A stretch of 64,000 nt of DNA. It comes from Massilia sp. BJB1822 (lineage in GTDB: Bacteria; Pseudomonadota; Gammaproteobacteria; Burkholderiales; Burkholderiaceae_D). The translations under genes and the position numbers were made by a program. Every line of letters starts with the position of its first letter. Within the stretch, counting starts at the first letter, position 1. Positions 25,311 through 34,915 of the stretch are shown piece by piece. Under the pieces are notes generated by a model. That model ran no database searches. It had not been told where the DNA came from and saw nothing but the letters and a program-made list of their open reading frames with translations. The stretch spans positions 558,001 through 622,000 of the forward strand of contig NZ_JABWEB010000001.1 in the NCBI RefSeq assembly GCF_013369485.1. Direction: 5' to 3'.

Positions 25311-26287
25311 GCAAGATATTGTCTGCGGCGCCCGATCCGCTTCTGGTGCAATGCGCCGCGCAATGGATGGCGCGCCTGTGGTCGGACAATGCCAGCGATG
25401 CCGAGCGTGCCGCTTGCGCCGCCTGGCGCGCGCAAAAGCCCGAGCATGAAGCGGCCTGGCAATGCCTGCAAGCGGTCAACGAGCGTTTTGACGCCATGCC
25501 GGGAGCAGCAGCCCATGCGGCCCTGAAAAGCGTGTCTGCCCCATCGCCTGCGCGCCGCAAGGTCTTGCAGTTGCTGGGTCTCGGCATCGCCGTTGGCGGC
25601 GCCTACCGCCTGGCCGGTGAGAGCGACATATGGGCGCAGGCCAGTGCCGACCATGCCAGCGCCGTCGGCGAAATACGCCGCCTGACCCTGCCCGATGGCA
25701 GCACCGTGGTGCTGAATACCGGTAGCGCCATCGACGTGGCTTTCAGCGCCGCGCAACGCCGCATCGTGCTGAAATCCGGCGAAATTCTGGTGGCGACGGC
25801 AAAGGATGCGGCTCTGCCGCACCGCCCCTTCCTGGTACAGAGCCGGCATGGCACGGTACGGGCACTGGGTACGGAATTCGTGGTGCGCCAACATAAGGAC
25901 GGGGCGAGCGTGTCGGTGCAGCATGGCGCGGTCGAAATCCGCGCCGGACAGGGCGGCTTGCTGCGGCTGGAGGCGGACCAGCAGGCCAGCTTCAGCGCCG
26001 AGCGCATCGGCGCGCCGTTGCCGGCGGCCGAACACGCCGCCGCCTGGTCGCGCGGGGTGCTGGTGGCGGAGCAGATGCGCCTGCAGGATCTGCTGCAGGA
26101 GCTGGGCCGCTACCGGCGCGGCCTGCTGCGCTGCGATCCTGCCGTGGCGGAGCTGCGCGCCAGCGGCGTCTTCCCCTTGCGCGATACCGACCGCGCGCTG
26201 CGCAATCTGGCGCTCGGCTTGCCGTTGGAAATCCGCTATCTCTCGCCTTACTGGGTCACGGTACTGCCGCGCCGCCGCACCGGATAA
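25307..26287 (+). CDS. FecR-like anti-sigma / sigma regulator
   Basis: This 326-residue single-pass inner-membrane protein relays the receptor signal to the ECF sigma factor. The cytosolic N-terminal FecR domain has AAQWMARLWSDNASDAERAACAAWRAQ and a conserved pair of tryptophans. A membrane segment at about 84-104 follows ARRKVLQLLGLG, a twin-arginine-like start typical of FecR proteins. The periplasmic FecR beta-domain (RRLTLPDGSTVVLNTGSAIDVAF) follows, then a C-terminal STN-interacting region (LQDLLQELGRYRRG, LPLEIRYLSPYWVTVLP). ATG 25307 overlaps the sigma stop. Confidence 0.92.
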   Translation: MSKILSAAPDPLLVQCAAQWMARLWSDNASDAERAACAAWRAQKPEHEAAWQCLQAVNERFDAMPGAAAHAALKSVSAPSPARRKVLQLLGLGIAVGGAYRLAGESDIWAQASADHASAVGEIRRLTLPDGSTVVLNTGSAIDVAFSAAQRRIVLKSGEILVATAKDAALPHRPFLVQSRHGTVRALGTEFVVRQHKDGASVSVQHGAVEIRAGQGGLLRLEADQQASFSAERIGAPLPAAEHAAAWSRGVLVAEQMRLQDLLQELGRYRRGLLRCDPAVAELRASGVFPLRDTDRALRNLALGLPLEIRYLSPYWVTVLPRRRTG

Positions 26288-26372
26288 AAAATAATTCGCA
26301 AAAGATTGAGGGTTTTGCTTTCTCGTTCGGAAAGCAAGGCATAGACACCATATCCTCAAACGAAAGGGCATC

Positions 26373-28832
26373 ATGCGGCAACGCTTCCACCGTTCACCAT
26401 CGACTCCATCTTCCCTCGCTGCGGCACTGCTGTGCTGCGCCGTCCCGGCCGGCCTGCTGCTGGCCGCCGCGCCGGCAGCCCAGGCGCAGCAGAGCAGCGC
26501 CGCGGCGCAAACGCGCCAAGCCTACCGTCTGCCCGCCGGTTCGCTGGACCAGACCCTGAACCGCTTCGCGGCGGCGGCGGGCATCGAGTGGACGGCGAAT
26601 TCGTCCCTCACCGCCGGCAAGACCAGTCCGGGCCTGAATGGCAGCTACACCGTGGCCGAAGGCCTGGCCGAGCTGTTGAAAGGACACGGGCTGGATGCGG
26701 TGCGCAATCCGAATGGCTCGTATGCCTTGCAGCTCGCTTCCGGCAGTGGCGCGGCAACGGCCCAGACCCTGCCCAGCGTCACCGTCACGGCGCAGCTGGA
26801 AAAGAACGCCACCACCGAAAACAGCGCCTCGTACACCAGCAGCGTGATGACCATGGGCCGCGGCGAGCAGGCGATGAAAGATATCCCGCAGTCGGTCAGC
26901 GTGCTGACGCGCCAGCGCATGGACGACCAGGGCATCACCGATCTGCGCCAGGCCACCAATAGCGTGACTGGCGTGGTGGGCGCGCAAGGTGTCGGCCCCG
27001 GCCTGGTCATCTTCTCGCGCGGCTTCCAGATCGATCAATGGCAGTACGATGGCGTGCCCGTGCCGCGCAATACCTACGCACTGGGCAACTGGGCGTCGGA
27101 AGGCATGACCTTCTATGACCGCATGGAAGTGCTGCGCGGCGCATCCGGCCTGCTGCAGGGCACCGGCAGTCCCGGTGGCGCCGTCAATCTGGTGCGCAAG
27201 CGCGGCCAGGCCGAGCGCAGCATGACGCTGACCGCCAAGGCCGGATCATGGGACCGTTTCGGCGCCACGGTCGACGCTGGCGGCCCGCTGAACGCCGATG
27301 GCACGCTGCGCGGCCGCGTGCTGCTGGACGAGGATCGCTCGCACTCCTATATCGACTCTGTCTGGAGCCGCGCCCATACCCAGTATGCCGCGCTGGATTA
27401 TGATCTGAGTCCCGCCACCACCATCGGCCTTGGCGTCAGCCATGTCAGCAGCCGCGCGCGTCCCATGATGATTGGCCTGCCGCGCTATGCCGAAGGCGTG
27501 GATATCGGCCTGCCGCGTTCCACCTACACCGGCGCGTGGTGGAACCGCTCGCAGAACGAACAAAGCAATCTGTTCTTCGATCTGGAACACCGCTTTAATG
27601 ACCGCTGGACCTACAAATTCGCCGGCATCGCCATGCGCGAGAGTAATGCCTCGGTTCACCAGCGCATGGCCGGCACGCCCGACGCCAGCGGCAAGGGTAT
27701 CGACTACGGCAATTTCGCCGTCGACTTCAAGGGCCGCAAACGCGGCTTCGATACCTATCTGCGCGGGCAGGTCGATGCGCTCTCGCTCCAGCATGAAGTC
27801 ATCGTCGGCGCCAACTACTCGCAATTCAATTCCGACGATGCTTATACCCGCAGCTGGGAGGAGGGCGGCGATATCCTGAACATCCGCCACGACCGTCCAT
27901 GGCAGGACTTCAACAGCATCGCCGCACTGGACCGCGCGCGCACCAGCACCTACGACACCGAGCAGAAAGGCGTGTACAGCACCGTGCGCACCAAGTTCAC
28001 GCCCGCGCTGACTGCGGTGGTGGGTGGCCGCCTTAGCTGGTTCAAGGAGATTTATGCGGCGCCCGGCACCAGCGAAACCAAGGCGGAATCGGGCAAGTTC
28101 ACCGGCTACGCTGGCCTGGTGCATGCGCTGAACAAGGACTGGTCGGCCTACGCCAGCTATGCCGATATCTTCGAGCCGCAATCCGAGCGCGATGCGGGCG
28201 GGCATTCGCTCGATCCGGTCACGGGACGCAATTATGAGCTGGGCCTGAAGGGCGAGCTGCTGCAAGGCCGCCTGAATACTTCCTTCGCCATGTTCCGCTA
28301 CGATCACTCGGGACGCGCGGTGCGCGATCTGGCTGCCGGCTTTGCCTGCGACGGCTGGTACTGCTCGCGCGCTTCGGGCAAGGTGCGCAGCCAGGGCGGC
28401 GAGGCGGAAGTCAGCGGCGAGGTGGCGCGCGGCCTGCAGCTGTTCGCCGGCTATGCGTACACGACGACGAAGTATCTGTCGGACCCGGAAAACGAAGGCC
28501 AGATTTTCAGCACCTGGGCGCCGAAGCATATGCTGCGCGTGTGGGCCGACTATAAGCTGACTGGCGCGCTGCGCAATGTCAGCGTGGGCGGCGGCGTCAA
28601 CACCCAGAGCCATACGCTGGGCTATGGCCGTACCTTCAATGTGCCTGGTTTCAGCACCTGGAGCGCGCGCCTGGCTTATCAGGTGACGCCCGAGGTTTCG
28701 CTGGCGCTGAACGTCAACAATGTCTTCGACAAGCGCTATTACGTTCCCGCCTACAGCACCACGGCGTCGAACAACCATTACGGCAATCCGCGCAGCGCAA
28801 TGCTGACCTTGAAGTACACGCCATTGCGTTGA
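26373..28832 (+). CDS. TonB-dependent siderophore receptor with STN signalling domain
   Basis: This 819-residue outer-membrane receptor is the output and input of the sigma/anti-sigma pair upstream. A signal peptide (about 1-38, ending AAQAQ) is followed by an STN domain at about 50-120 (YRLPAGSLDQTLNRFAAAAGIEW). This domain signals ligand binding to the FecR-like protein. The plug domain (about 165-270) has DIPQSVSVLTRQRMDDQG and RMEVLRGASGLLQGTGSPGGAVNLVRK, characteristic of FpvA/FhuE-type ferric-siderophore receptors. The barrel ends ...LTLKYTPLR rather than in Phe. CGAAAGGG lies before the ATG. The siderophore cannot be inferred. Confidence 0.93.
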   Translation: MRQRFHRSPSTPSSLAAALLCCAVPAGLLLAAAPAAQAQQSSAAAQTRQAYRLPAGSLDQTLNRFAAAAGIEWTANSSLTAGKTSPGLNGSYTVAEGLAELLKGHGLDAVRNPNGSYALQLASGSGAATAQTLPSVTVTAQLEKNATTENSASYTSSVMTMGRGEQAMKDIPQSVSVLTRQRMDDQGITDLRQATNSVTGVVGAQGVGPGLVIFSRGFQIDQWQYDGVPVPRNTYALGNWASEGMTFYDRMEVLRGASGLLQGTGSPGGAVNLVRKRGQAERSMTLTAKAGSWDRFGATVDAGGPLNADGTLRGRVLLDEDRSHSYIDSVWSRAHTQYAALDYDLSPATTIGLGVSHVSSRARPMMIGLPRYAEGVDIGLPRSTYTGAWWNRSQNEQSNLFFDLEHRFNDRWTYKFAGIAMRESNASVHQRMAGTPDASGKGIDYGNFAVDFKGRKRGFDTYLRGQVDALSLQHEVIVGANYSQFNSDDAYTRSWEEGGDILNIRHDRPWQDFNSIAALDRARTSTYDTEQKGVYSTVRTKFTPALTAVVGGRLSWFKEIYAAPGTSETKAESGKFTGYAGLVHALNKDWSAYASYADIFEPQSERDAGGHSLDPVTGRNYELGLKGELLQGRLNTSFAMFRYDHSGRAVRDLAAGFACDGWYCSRASGKVRSQGGEAEVSGEVARGLQLFAGYAYTTTKYLSDPENEGQIFSTWAPKHMLRVWADYKLTGALRNVSVGGGVNTQSHTLGYGRTFNVPGFSTWSARLAYQVTPEVSLALNVNNVFDKRYYVPAYSTTASNNHYGNPRSAMLTLKYTPLR

Positions 28833-28861
28833 TGGCGGACATGCCCGCAGGCTGAATCCGG

Positions 28862-29695
28862 TCAGCGGGCACTGCGCCGCATCGTCTCGATGGCGGCGAT
28901 CACCGCGTCGGGCGCGTCTTTTTGCAGGTAATGGCCGGACTGCGCCAGTGTTTCGGCGCTCGCCGCGCCGCTCAGGCGCAGCCAGTCCTGGCGCAGGCCA
29001 TCCTGCATGGTGGTAAAGGCCGGCGTGGCGGCCATGTCGGAGCGGCCGCTCATGAGCAGGCGCACCGGCATGCGCAAAGGGCCGGCCTGCATCAGGCGTT
29101 CGGTGCAGACGGCCTGCTCGTCGAATTCGCGCTTCATCGCGCCGCTGAAAGTCACTGCCCGCATACCCTTGATGACCGCCGCTTGCGCCGGCGCCTCCTG
29201 CTGCATGCGTTCCCAGTGGCGCGGGTGGGTGGGATCGAGCAGCACCAGGCCTGCCACTTCATGCGGATACAGGGCCGCAAAAGCATATTGATACAGGCCG
29301 CCGATGGAATGGCCGGCCAGGATATAGGGCGGCTTCAAGCCCGCTGCCTGCAGCAGGCGGCGCTCTTCCTCAGCCACCGAACAGGGATCGCGCGGCGCCG
29401 TGCCGGAGGGCGTGGCACCATAGCCGGGGCGGTCGTAGGCGAAGACGGCGCCGTTGCGCGCCAGCGGCTGGAACACGCTTTGCCAGGCATCCTTGCCGTC
29501 GCCCAGGCCCGCCTGCAGCACCACCAGCGGGCCGCCTTGTCCCGCCAGGGCGTAAGCCATTTCTGCGCCGCCAGGCATGGTGGCCTTGCTGGATGGCAGG
29601 CTGGCGCAGGCGGCGAGCGTGGCTGCGAGCAGGGTGGCGATGCCCGCTGCGCGCAGCAGCTTAGGCCGTTTTATGCGATCGGTGGTGGCAGTCAT
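28862..29695 (-). CDS. Alpha/beta hydrolase, predicted lipoprotein
   Basis: This is a 277-residue hydrolase. The N-terminus has a membrane-targeting segment with lipobox-like LAAC (Cys30). Alpha/beta-fold landmarks are GLGDGKDAWQSVFQPLARN (oxyanion loop), YDRPGYGAT, nucleophile Ser130 in AGHSIGG and His255 in QSGHYLQ. The substrate is unknown; small esters or lactones are typical. It converges with the siderophore receptor gene 29 bp away, so an esterase for siderophore release is conceivable, but its strand does not support co-transcription. Confidence 0.82.
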   Translation of the reverse strand: MTATTDRIKRPKLLRAAGIATLLAATLAACASLPSSKATMPGGAEMAYALAGQGGPLVVLQAGLGDGKDAWQSVFQPLARNGAVFAYDRPGYGATPSGTAPRDPCSVAEEERRLLQAAGLKPPYILAGHSIGGLYQYAFAALYPHEVAGLVLLDPTHPRHWERMQQEAPAQAAVIKGMRAVTFSGAMKREFDEQAVCTERLMQAGPLRMPVRLLMSGRSDMAATPAFTTMQDGLRQDWLRLSGAASAETLAQSGHYLQKDAPDAVIAAIETMRRSAR

Positions 29696-29757
29696 GGCGC
29701 CAGCATAGCATTGGCGTATGACCGTTGTATGATCTGGGCTTCATCGTTGGAGCGCCT

Positions 29758-30126
29758 ATGAATACCCAGCAAGCGAAAGATCTCTGCAACAGCTTTCCCG
29801 CCGCCGTGGAGGCTCTGCATGGCCCGCCTTCGAACATCCTGACCTACACGGTGGGCGGCAAGCACTTTGCCTGGTTCAAGACCAGCGAACCGGAACAATG
29901 GCGCTTCAGCTTCCGCGCCACGCCGGAACGTTTTCTGGAATTGACCGGCATGCCGGGCGTGAAGCCGGCGCGCTTCATGGCCCGCTATCACTGGGTCACG
30001 ATCGTGAATGTGCGCGCCTTCCCCGAGGACTATCTGCGGGAACTGGTGCAGTGGTCATATGAGCGCGCCCTGGCATCGCTCAGCAAGACCCGGCAGCGGG
30101 TCTTGCTGGCGGCCACCGAGGCTTAG
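29758..30126 (+). CDS. MmcQ/YjbR family protein
   Basis: This is a 122-residue CyaY-like-fold protein of the MmcQ/YjbR family: LCNSFPAAVEALHGPPSN, KHFAWFKTSEPEQWRFSFRATPERFLEL, and RYHWVTIVNVRAFPEDYLRELVQWSYERAL. The family binds DNA in some members but has no firm general role. I start at 29758 because GGAG lies 6 bp upstream; an ATG at 29725 is in frame but unsupported. Its TAG overlaps the stop of the convergent peptidase gene by three bases. Confidence 0.85.
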   Translation: MNTQQAKDLCNSFPAAVEALHGPPSNILTYTVGGKHFAWFKTSEPEQWRFSFRATPERFLELTGMPGVKPARFMARYHWVTIVNVRAFPEDYLRELVQWSYERALASLSKTRQRVLLAATEA

Positions 30127-31739
30127 CGCGGCGGCTGGCCCTTGAAGGAGGGCATGCGCTCGGCGTTGGCCACGGCATAGCCGAGGTTGAGCGTGAACTG
30201 CGCCTGTTGCACCATGCCCGACAGATCCCAGGCCGGATTGTATTCGTCCGATACCTGGTGATAGTGCTGGGTGTAGTCGCGGATGCGCGTCAGCGATCCG
30301 GTCGGGTCGTTGACGAAGTCGAACAAGCCGTCGCCCGAGAACACCGAGGAGCCGACGCGGATGCCCGGCACGCCCGCCTTCACGAAGTTATAGTGGTCGC
30401 TGCGGAAGAAGCTGCCCGCTGGATCTGGCACTTCCGGCACCAGCCGCAAGCCCATTTTCGCCGCCACGTCGGCCGAGGTGGCGCGCAGGGTGCTGGCATC
30501 GCTGCCCGGCACGCCCATATCGCGCGTGATGCCGACAAAGTTCATGCTGTCCAGATTCAGGTTGGCGGCGGTCTGCGCCAGCGGCCAGGCCGGCTGGCGG
30601 ATATAGGCTGCGCTGCCCAGCATGCCCTCTTCCTCGGCGCAGGGCCAGAAGAAGATCTGGGTGCGGCGCGCCGGCTTTTTCGCAGCCGCCTGGGCCATGG
30701 CCAGCAGGGCCGCCGAGCCGGAGGCATTGTCCACCGCGCCGTTCCAGATATGGTCGGTCTTGCCGGTGCGGGCGTTCTTGTCGTCCTTGCTCAGATCCTT
30801 GCCCAGATGGTCCCAGTGCGCCGAATACACCACGGCCTGGTGTTTCAGTTGCGGGTCGCTGCCGGGAATGATGCCGATGATATTGGACTGTTCCAGCTGG
30901 CGCATGCTGCTATGCATTTCGATATGCGCGCTGGCCGTCAGTTCCACCGGACGGAAGCTGCGCGACTCGGCGCTGGCGCGCAGCGCGGCCAGATCCAGGC
31001 CGCTGGCCGTGAACAGCGCCTTGCTGGCGTTCTCCTCCAGCCAGCCTTCGAAGCGGTTGCCGCCGCCGGCCAGGTGCACGCGTTCCAGCTTATAGGCGTT
31101 GGCCGGCACATAGAAGGGGTAGGAGGCCGAAGCGTCCGTATGCAGCACCAGCACGCCGAGCGCGCCCTGGCGGTAGGCCTCCTCGAACTTGTAATCCCAG
31201 CGGCCGTAATAGGTCAGCGATTTGCCGCCGAAACGGTTCGGCTCATCGACCGTCGGCTGCGGATCGTTGAGCATCATCAGCAGCAGCTTGCCGCGCACGT
31301 CCACGCCCTTGTAATCGTCCCAATTCTCTTCCGGCGCGCGGATGCCGTAGCCGACGAAGACCATCGGCACATCCACGCGCAGCTCGGATTCGCCGTTGCC
31401 CGAACCATAGATCACGTCGCGGCCAAATTCCAGTGCCTGGCTCTTGCCGTTGGCATCGATGCGCATCTGGCTGCTGGATTGAATCTTCATGCCCAGCATC
31501 GGCACCACCTGGCGATAGCTGCCGTTGGGCAGGGGCTTGAGGCCAGCTTCGGCCGCCTGCTTTTCCAGGTAGCGCACGGTCAGGTCGGCGCCGGGCTGGC
31601 CGGTGCCGCGTCCTTCCAGCCGGTCGCTGGCGAGATAAGCCAGGTGGGCGCGCAGCGGCTTCTCGGCCACCACCGGTTCCTGTGCCTGGGCGGCAGCCCC
31701 GGCGCACAAACCGGCGCACAGAATCAGTATAGATCGCAT
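30123..31739 (-). CDS. M28 family zinc aminopeptidase with PA domain
   Basis: This is a 538-residue secreted peptidase. The signal peptide is MRSILILCAGLCAGAAAQAQ; the ATG at 31739 has GGAGGAAC upstream. A protease-associated insertion (about 130-260) precedes the metallo-core. Zinc ligands are visible: His in YSAHWDHLG, Asp in DNASGSAA, Glu-Glu in AEEEGMLGS, Asp in NLDSMNF and His in RSDHYNFVKAGVP. It releases N-terminal amino acids from peptides in the periplasm or outside. It is last in a minus-strand run, but 94 bp separate it from the exporter gene, so it is probably independent. Confidence 0.92.
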   Translation of the reverse strand: MRSILILCAGLCAGAAAQAQEPVVAEKPLRAHLAYLASDRLEGRGTGQPGADLTVRYLEKQAAEAGLKPLPNGSYRQVVPMLGMKIQSSSQMRIDANGKSQALEFGRDVIYGSGNGESELRVDVPMVFVGYGIRAPEENWDDYKGVDVRGKLLLMMLNDPQPTVDEPNRFGGKSLTYYGRWDYKFEEAYRQGALGVLVLHTDASASYPFYVPANAYKLERVHLAGGGNRFEGWLEENASKALFTASGLDLAALRASAESRSFRPVELTASAHIEMHSSMRQLEQSNIIGIIPGSDPQLKHQAVVYSAHWDHLGKDLSKDDKNARTGKTDHIWNGAVDNASGSAALLAMAQAAAKKPARRTQIFFWPCAEEEGMLGSAAYIRQPAWPLAQTAANLNLDSMNFVGITRDMGVPGSDASTLRATSADVAAKMGLRLVPEVPDPAGSFFRSDHYNFVKAGVPGIRVGSSVFSGDGLFDFVNDPTGSLTRIRDYTQHYHQVSDEYNPAWDLSGMVQQAQFTLNLGYAVANAERMPSFKGQPPR

Positions 31740-31833
31740 GGTTCCTCCAAAAAAATGAAGACGGAGTGCCGTGGGCGGCACCTTCTGGGTGGGCTTGCAT
31801 GCCCCATACAGCGGGCAGGAAGACGGACGGATG

Positions 31834-32703
31834 TCATGGGCGCACCGGCTTCACGCAATAGCGGGTGACGGCGATGGTGCCGCACAGGATCAGGGCCACG
31901 GCGCCGCAGGCAAAGGCGGTCAGCTCGGCGCCGAAAACCAGGAAGGCGATGAACAATCCGATCAAGGGTTCCAGATACTGGCCGAAGATGGTGAGCGCCT
32001 CGGCCTTGCGCATCGAATACGAATAGCACCACAGCGAGAGCGGCATCAGCACGCCGCTGACGATGATGGCGGCGGCCACCGGCCAGCTGGCCTGCTGCAC
32101 GCTGTAGTCGCCGGCGGCGATAAACAGCACCAGGCTGAAAAGCGCGCCGATATAGCTGCAGATGGCGGTGATCTGGGTGTCGTTATAGACCGCGTGGAAG
32201 CGCGTGATGATCACGGTGTAGGCGACCCAGGCCAGCATGCCGGTCAGCACGCCGAGCAGGGCGCCCAGCTGGAATGGCGCGCCGGCGGCATGGCTGTCCT
32301 GCAGATACAGCGCCAGGCCGCCCACCGTGGCCAGCAGGCCGGCCACGGCGCGGGTGGTGAAGCGGTAGCGCAGCAGCAGCGCGATCAGCACCGGGCAGCT
32401 GGAGAAGACGACGATGTACCAGCTGGCCGTGACCTGCTGGATGGCCCAGGTCTGCACATAGATGATCATGCAGCTGCTGACCACCAGCACGGCCCAGCTG
32501 CGCCAGGACAGCCGGGATGCGCCGGCCATGGTCTGCTTCAGATAGGGCAGCATGAACAGGCCGGCCAGCGTGTAGCGCAGCATCAGGTAAGTAACCAGCG
32601 ATACATGCGCCAGCGCCGCCTTGGCCACCGTGGGCACGGAGGCCCAGATGGTCAGCGTGACCAGCAGCGAAATCAGGGGCAGGATGCGGGCCAGGCCGTT
32701 CAT
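31834..32703 (-). CDS. EamA/DMT-family transporter
   Basis: This is a 289-residue inner-membrane protein with about ten predicted transmembrane helices in two EamA repeats. The second half contains the family pattern PLSLWCYSYSMRKAEALTIFGQYLEPLIGLFIAFL. Members usually export metabolites or amino acids. The ATG at 32703 is 11 bp after the oxoamine synthase stop on the same strand, so it is very likely co-transcribed with the CoA lyase, hydratase, OCD and synthase genes. It is the natural exporter of their product. Confidence 0.9.
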   Translation of the reverse strand: MNGLARILPLISLLVTLTIWASVPTVAKAALAHVSLVTYLMLRYTLAGLFMLPYLKQTMAGASRLSWRSWAVLVVSSCMIIYVQTWAIQQVTASWYIVVFSSCPVLIALLLRYRFTTRAVAGLLATVGGLALYLQDSHAAGAPFQLGALLGVLTGMLAWVAYTVIITRFHAVYNDTQITAICSYIGALFSLVLFIAAGDYSVQQASWPVAAAIIVSGVLMPLSLWCYSYSMRKAEALTIFGQYLEPLIGLFIAFLVFGAELTAFACGAVALILCGTIAVTRYCVKPVRP

Positions 32704-32714
32704 GCGCGCGCCGG

Positions 32715-33938
32715 TCAGAACAGTTTATTGCGCAGGATGGTGTCGCACAGGCGCTGCACCTCCGACTCCGGCATCCCGGCGCGCAGCATCACGCGCAGGC
32801 CGGCCTTGTCGCGCGCCACGATGGGGAAGAACACCGGCGACACATAGAAGCCCTGGCGGTACAGGTCGAGGCCGACGTTGATGACGTTCTCGTGGCTGGC
32901 GCGCACCACGCGGATCGGGAAGCGCAAGCCGGTCTGCTCGGTGTCGATGCGGGCGTCGAACAGCTTGATATTGCGCTGCAGCTTTTCCTGGCGTTCCTTG
33001 AGTTCCGGGCTGTTGTGGATTTCGGCCGCCGCCAGGGCGCCGCCGATGGCCGCCGTGTTCATCGGCTGCGACCAGGCCAGCGGGCCGCCGAAGCGTTCCA
33101 GCGTGAGCGCCTGGTCCACGCGTTTCGGACCGAACATGATGGCGGCGCCGGCTGCGCCGAAGGCCTTGTTCAGGGTCGCCACGATGATGGTGCGGTCGTT
33201 CACTTCCTCGATGCTGGAGCGGATATAGCCTTCGCCTTTTTCGCCGACGATGGAGAGCGAGTGCGAATCGTCGAAGTACAGGAAGAGGCCATATTTTTCC
33301 TGCAGCGCGAGCAGCTCCTCGGCCGGAGCGTGACCGCCCATGCTGTAGGTGCCGTCGCAGATATAGGCGACGTTCTTATGCTTCTTGCAGACGTCCTCCA
33401 GGAAGTTCACATCGTTGTGCGGCGCGGTCAGCACTTCGGTTTCGTCGGCGCACACGGCCTTGTACAGGTTCATGGAGAAGTGCGCGTTCTTGTCGAACAC
33501 CACCACCGGCTTTTCGCCGTTGACCAGGTGGCCGGAGGCGATCAGCGGCAGGATGCCGGCGCTGGCGGCGCTGGCCGAGATGGCGGTAACGACCTTGGCG
33601 CGGAACAGGGAGGACAGGCTGTCTTCCAGTTCCAGCAGGGCCGGCATCTGTACCCGCACGCGCGAGATGCAGTGATCCAGCACGCCGTATTTTTCCAGCG
33701 CGCGGATGGCGCCCTGGATGATGTGCGGATGCGAATCCAGGTCCAGGTAGGAGCAGCAGCTCAGGTTGACGAAACGGTGGCCGTCGTCGGTGGTGAAATA
33801 GCCGTCCTTGCCGAGCGAGGCAACGATGCCGGCCAGGCCGTGGGCCGCCGTCTCTTCCCAGAAGCGCGAGCCGATGGCGACCGCCTTCTCGTGGTTCATG
33901 AACTGGTTTCTGCGTGGGGCAATCAGATCGTCTGGCAT
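32715..33938 (-). CDS. Alpha-oxoamine synthase family PLP enzyme (BioF/CqsA-like)
   Basis: This 407-residue fold-type I PLP enzyme likely condenses an acyl-CoA with an amino acid, releasing CoA and carbon dioxide. PLP features are Asp-rich YFDDSHSLSIVGEKGEG (about 221-237), Lys258 in TLNKAFGAAG as Schiff-base lysine, and KNAHFS near 150. The N-terminal extension (MPDDLIAPRRNQF...RFWEETAAHG) is unlike BioF and more like CqsA/SPT-type members. ATG 33938 is preceded by AAAGGAAAG. No biotin genes are nearby, so it is not a simple BioF. Neighbours suggest a dedicated pathway whose acyl-CoA is made by the lyase and hydratase. Substrates are unknown. Confidence 0.85.
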   Translation of the reverse strand: MPDDLIAPRRNQFMNHEKAVAIGSRFWEETAAHGLAGIVASLGKDGYFTTDDGHRFVNLSCCSYLDLDSHPHIIQGAIRALEKYGVLDHCISRVRVQMPALLELEDSLSSLFRAKVVTAISASAASAGILPLIASGHLVNGEKPVVVFDKNAHFSMNLYKAVCADETEVLTAPHNDVNFLEDVCKKHKNVAYICDGTYSMGGHAPAEELLALQEKYGLFLYFDDSHSLSIVGEKGEGYIRSSIEEVNDRTIIVATLNKAFGAAGAAIMFGPKRVDQALTLERFGGPLAWSQPMNTAAIGGALAAAEIHNSPELKERQEKLQRNIKLFDARIDTEQTGLRFPIRVVRASHENVINVGLDLYRQGFYVSPVFFPIVARDKAGLRVMLRAGMPESEVQRLCDTILRNKLF

Positions 33939-33964
33939 GTTCTTTCCTTTGAATAGGGGATGCT

Positions 33965-34906
33965 TCAAGCAAATTCGATAAGCTGTCCGGCCTGCGCCTC
34001 GGCGGCGCGCTGCTGGATCAAGGTGGCGATGCACAAGTCCTGGAAAGCTGTGCCGACCGACACGAAGACGCTGTGGCCGGACGGCGCCGGTGGCGCGGCC
34101 TGGTTCAGCAGCTCGCCGATCTCCGCGGCGCGGCGATTGAATTCGCCCGCTTCGCGGATGGCGGCGGCGCGTTCTTCCACGGCCAGGAAGGCCTGGTCCA
34201 GCACCGAGCGCCCGACTTCGATGCTGTCGTCGGTATGGTTGCCGACCGCGTTGATATGGCAGCGCGAAGCCAGGGCGTCGGCCTCGATCAGCGGCGTTTC
34301 CGAGGTGGTGGCGGTGCAGACGATGGCCGCGCCTTCCAGCGCGTGGCGCAGACTGGGCGCCGCGGTCAGCTCGCACGTGATGCCTTTGACGGCGGCGCAG
34401 CGCTGGATGAAGGCCTGCACATTGGCGCCGTGGCGCGAATAGATCTGGGCGCGCCGGATCGGCCGCACCGCGCACATGGCTTCCAGCTGGGTCAGCGCCT
34501 GCGCGCCGCTGCCGATGATGGCCACGGTATCGGCATCGGCCGGGGCCAGCAGGTCCGTCACCAGGGCGGCGGTGGCGCCGGTGCGCAGCGCCGTCAGGCT
34601 ATTGCCCTCGATCAGAGCCTGGAACTGGCCGGTGGCGCCGTCCTGCACCGTCACCAGCGAGTGCATGCTGGCTGCCTCCTGCTCATGCAGGTGCAGGGCC
34701 GCCACCTTGACGGTGAATTTGCGCGCCGTGCCGCCGAAAGCCGGCATGGCGCCCAGATAGGCGTGGCTGCCCGGCGGCGAAATGATGGTGCGCGCCGGCA
34801 CCAGGGCCGGTTCGGCCACGCTGGCGCGGTAACCCTCGCGCAGCGCGGCCACAGCGTCGGCCATCGTCACCAGGGCGCGCACATCCTTGCTGTTGAGGAT
34901 ACGCAT
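33965..34906 (-). CDS. Ornithine cyclodeaminase/mu-crystallin family protein
   Basis: This 313-residue NAD(P)-dependent enzyme belongs to the OCD family, which includes ornithine cyclodeaminase, ketimine reductase, alanine dehydrogenase and SbnB-type enzymes. Visible motifs are KFTVKVAALH (catalytic Lys region), EGNSLTALRTGATAAL (Arg), the nucleotide loop GSGAQALTQ and VGNHTDDSIEV (Asp region). It lies 26 bp upstream of the oxoamine synthase and 9 bp after the hydratase, on one strand. It may reduce or cyclise an imine formed from the synthase's aminoketone; that is inference. Plain ornithine degradation is unlikely given the company it keeps. Confidence 0.87.
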   Translation of the reverse strand: MRILNSKDVRALVTMADAVAALREGYRASVAEPALVPARTIISPPGSHAYLGAMPAFGGTARKFTVKVAALHLHEQEAASMHSLVTVQDGATGQFQALIEGNSLTALRTGATAALVTDLLAPADADTVAIIGSGAQALTQLEAMCAVRPIRRAQIYSRHGANVQAFIQRCAAVKGITCELTAAPSLRHALEGAAIVCTATTSETPLIEADALASRCHINAVGNHTDDSIEVGRSVLDQAFLAVEERAAAIREAGEFNRRAAEIGELLNQAAPPAPSGHSVFVSVGTAFQDLCIATLIQQRAAEAQAGQLIEFA

Positions 34907-34915
34907 GGCGCGGCC

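Noticed and set aside
32715..33938. Annotating the oxoamine synthase as BioF (biotin synthesis)
   Set aside because: No other biotin genes are nearby, the N-terminus differs, and the operon contains lyase, hydratase, OCD and exporter genes instead.
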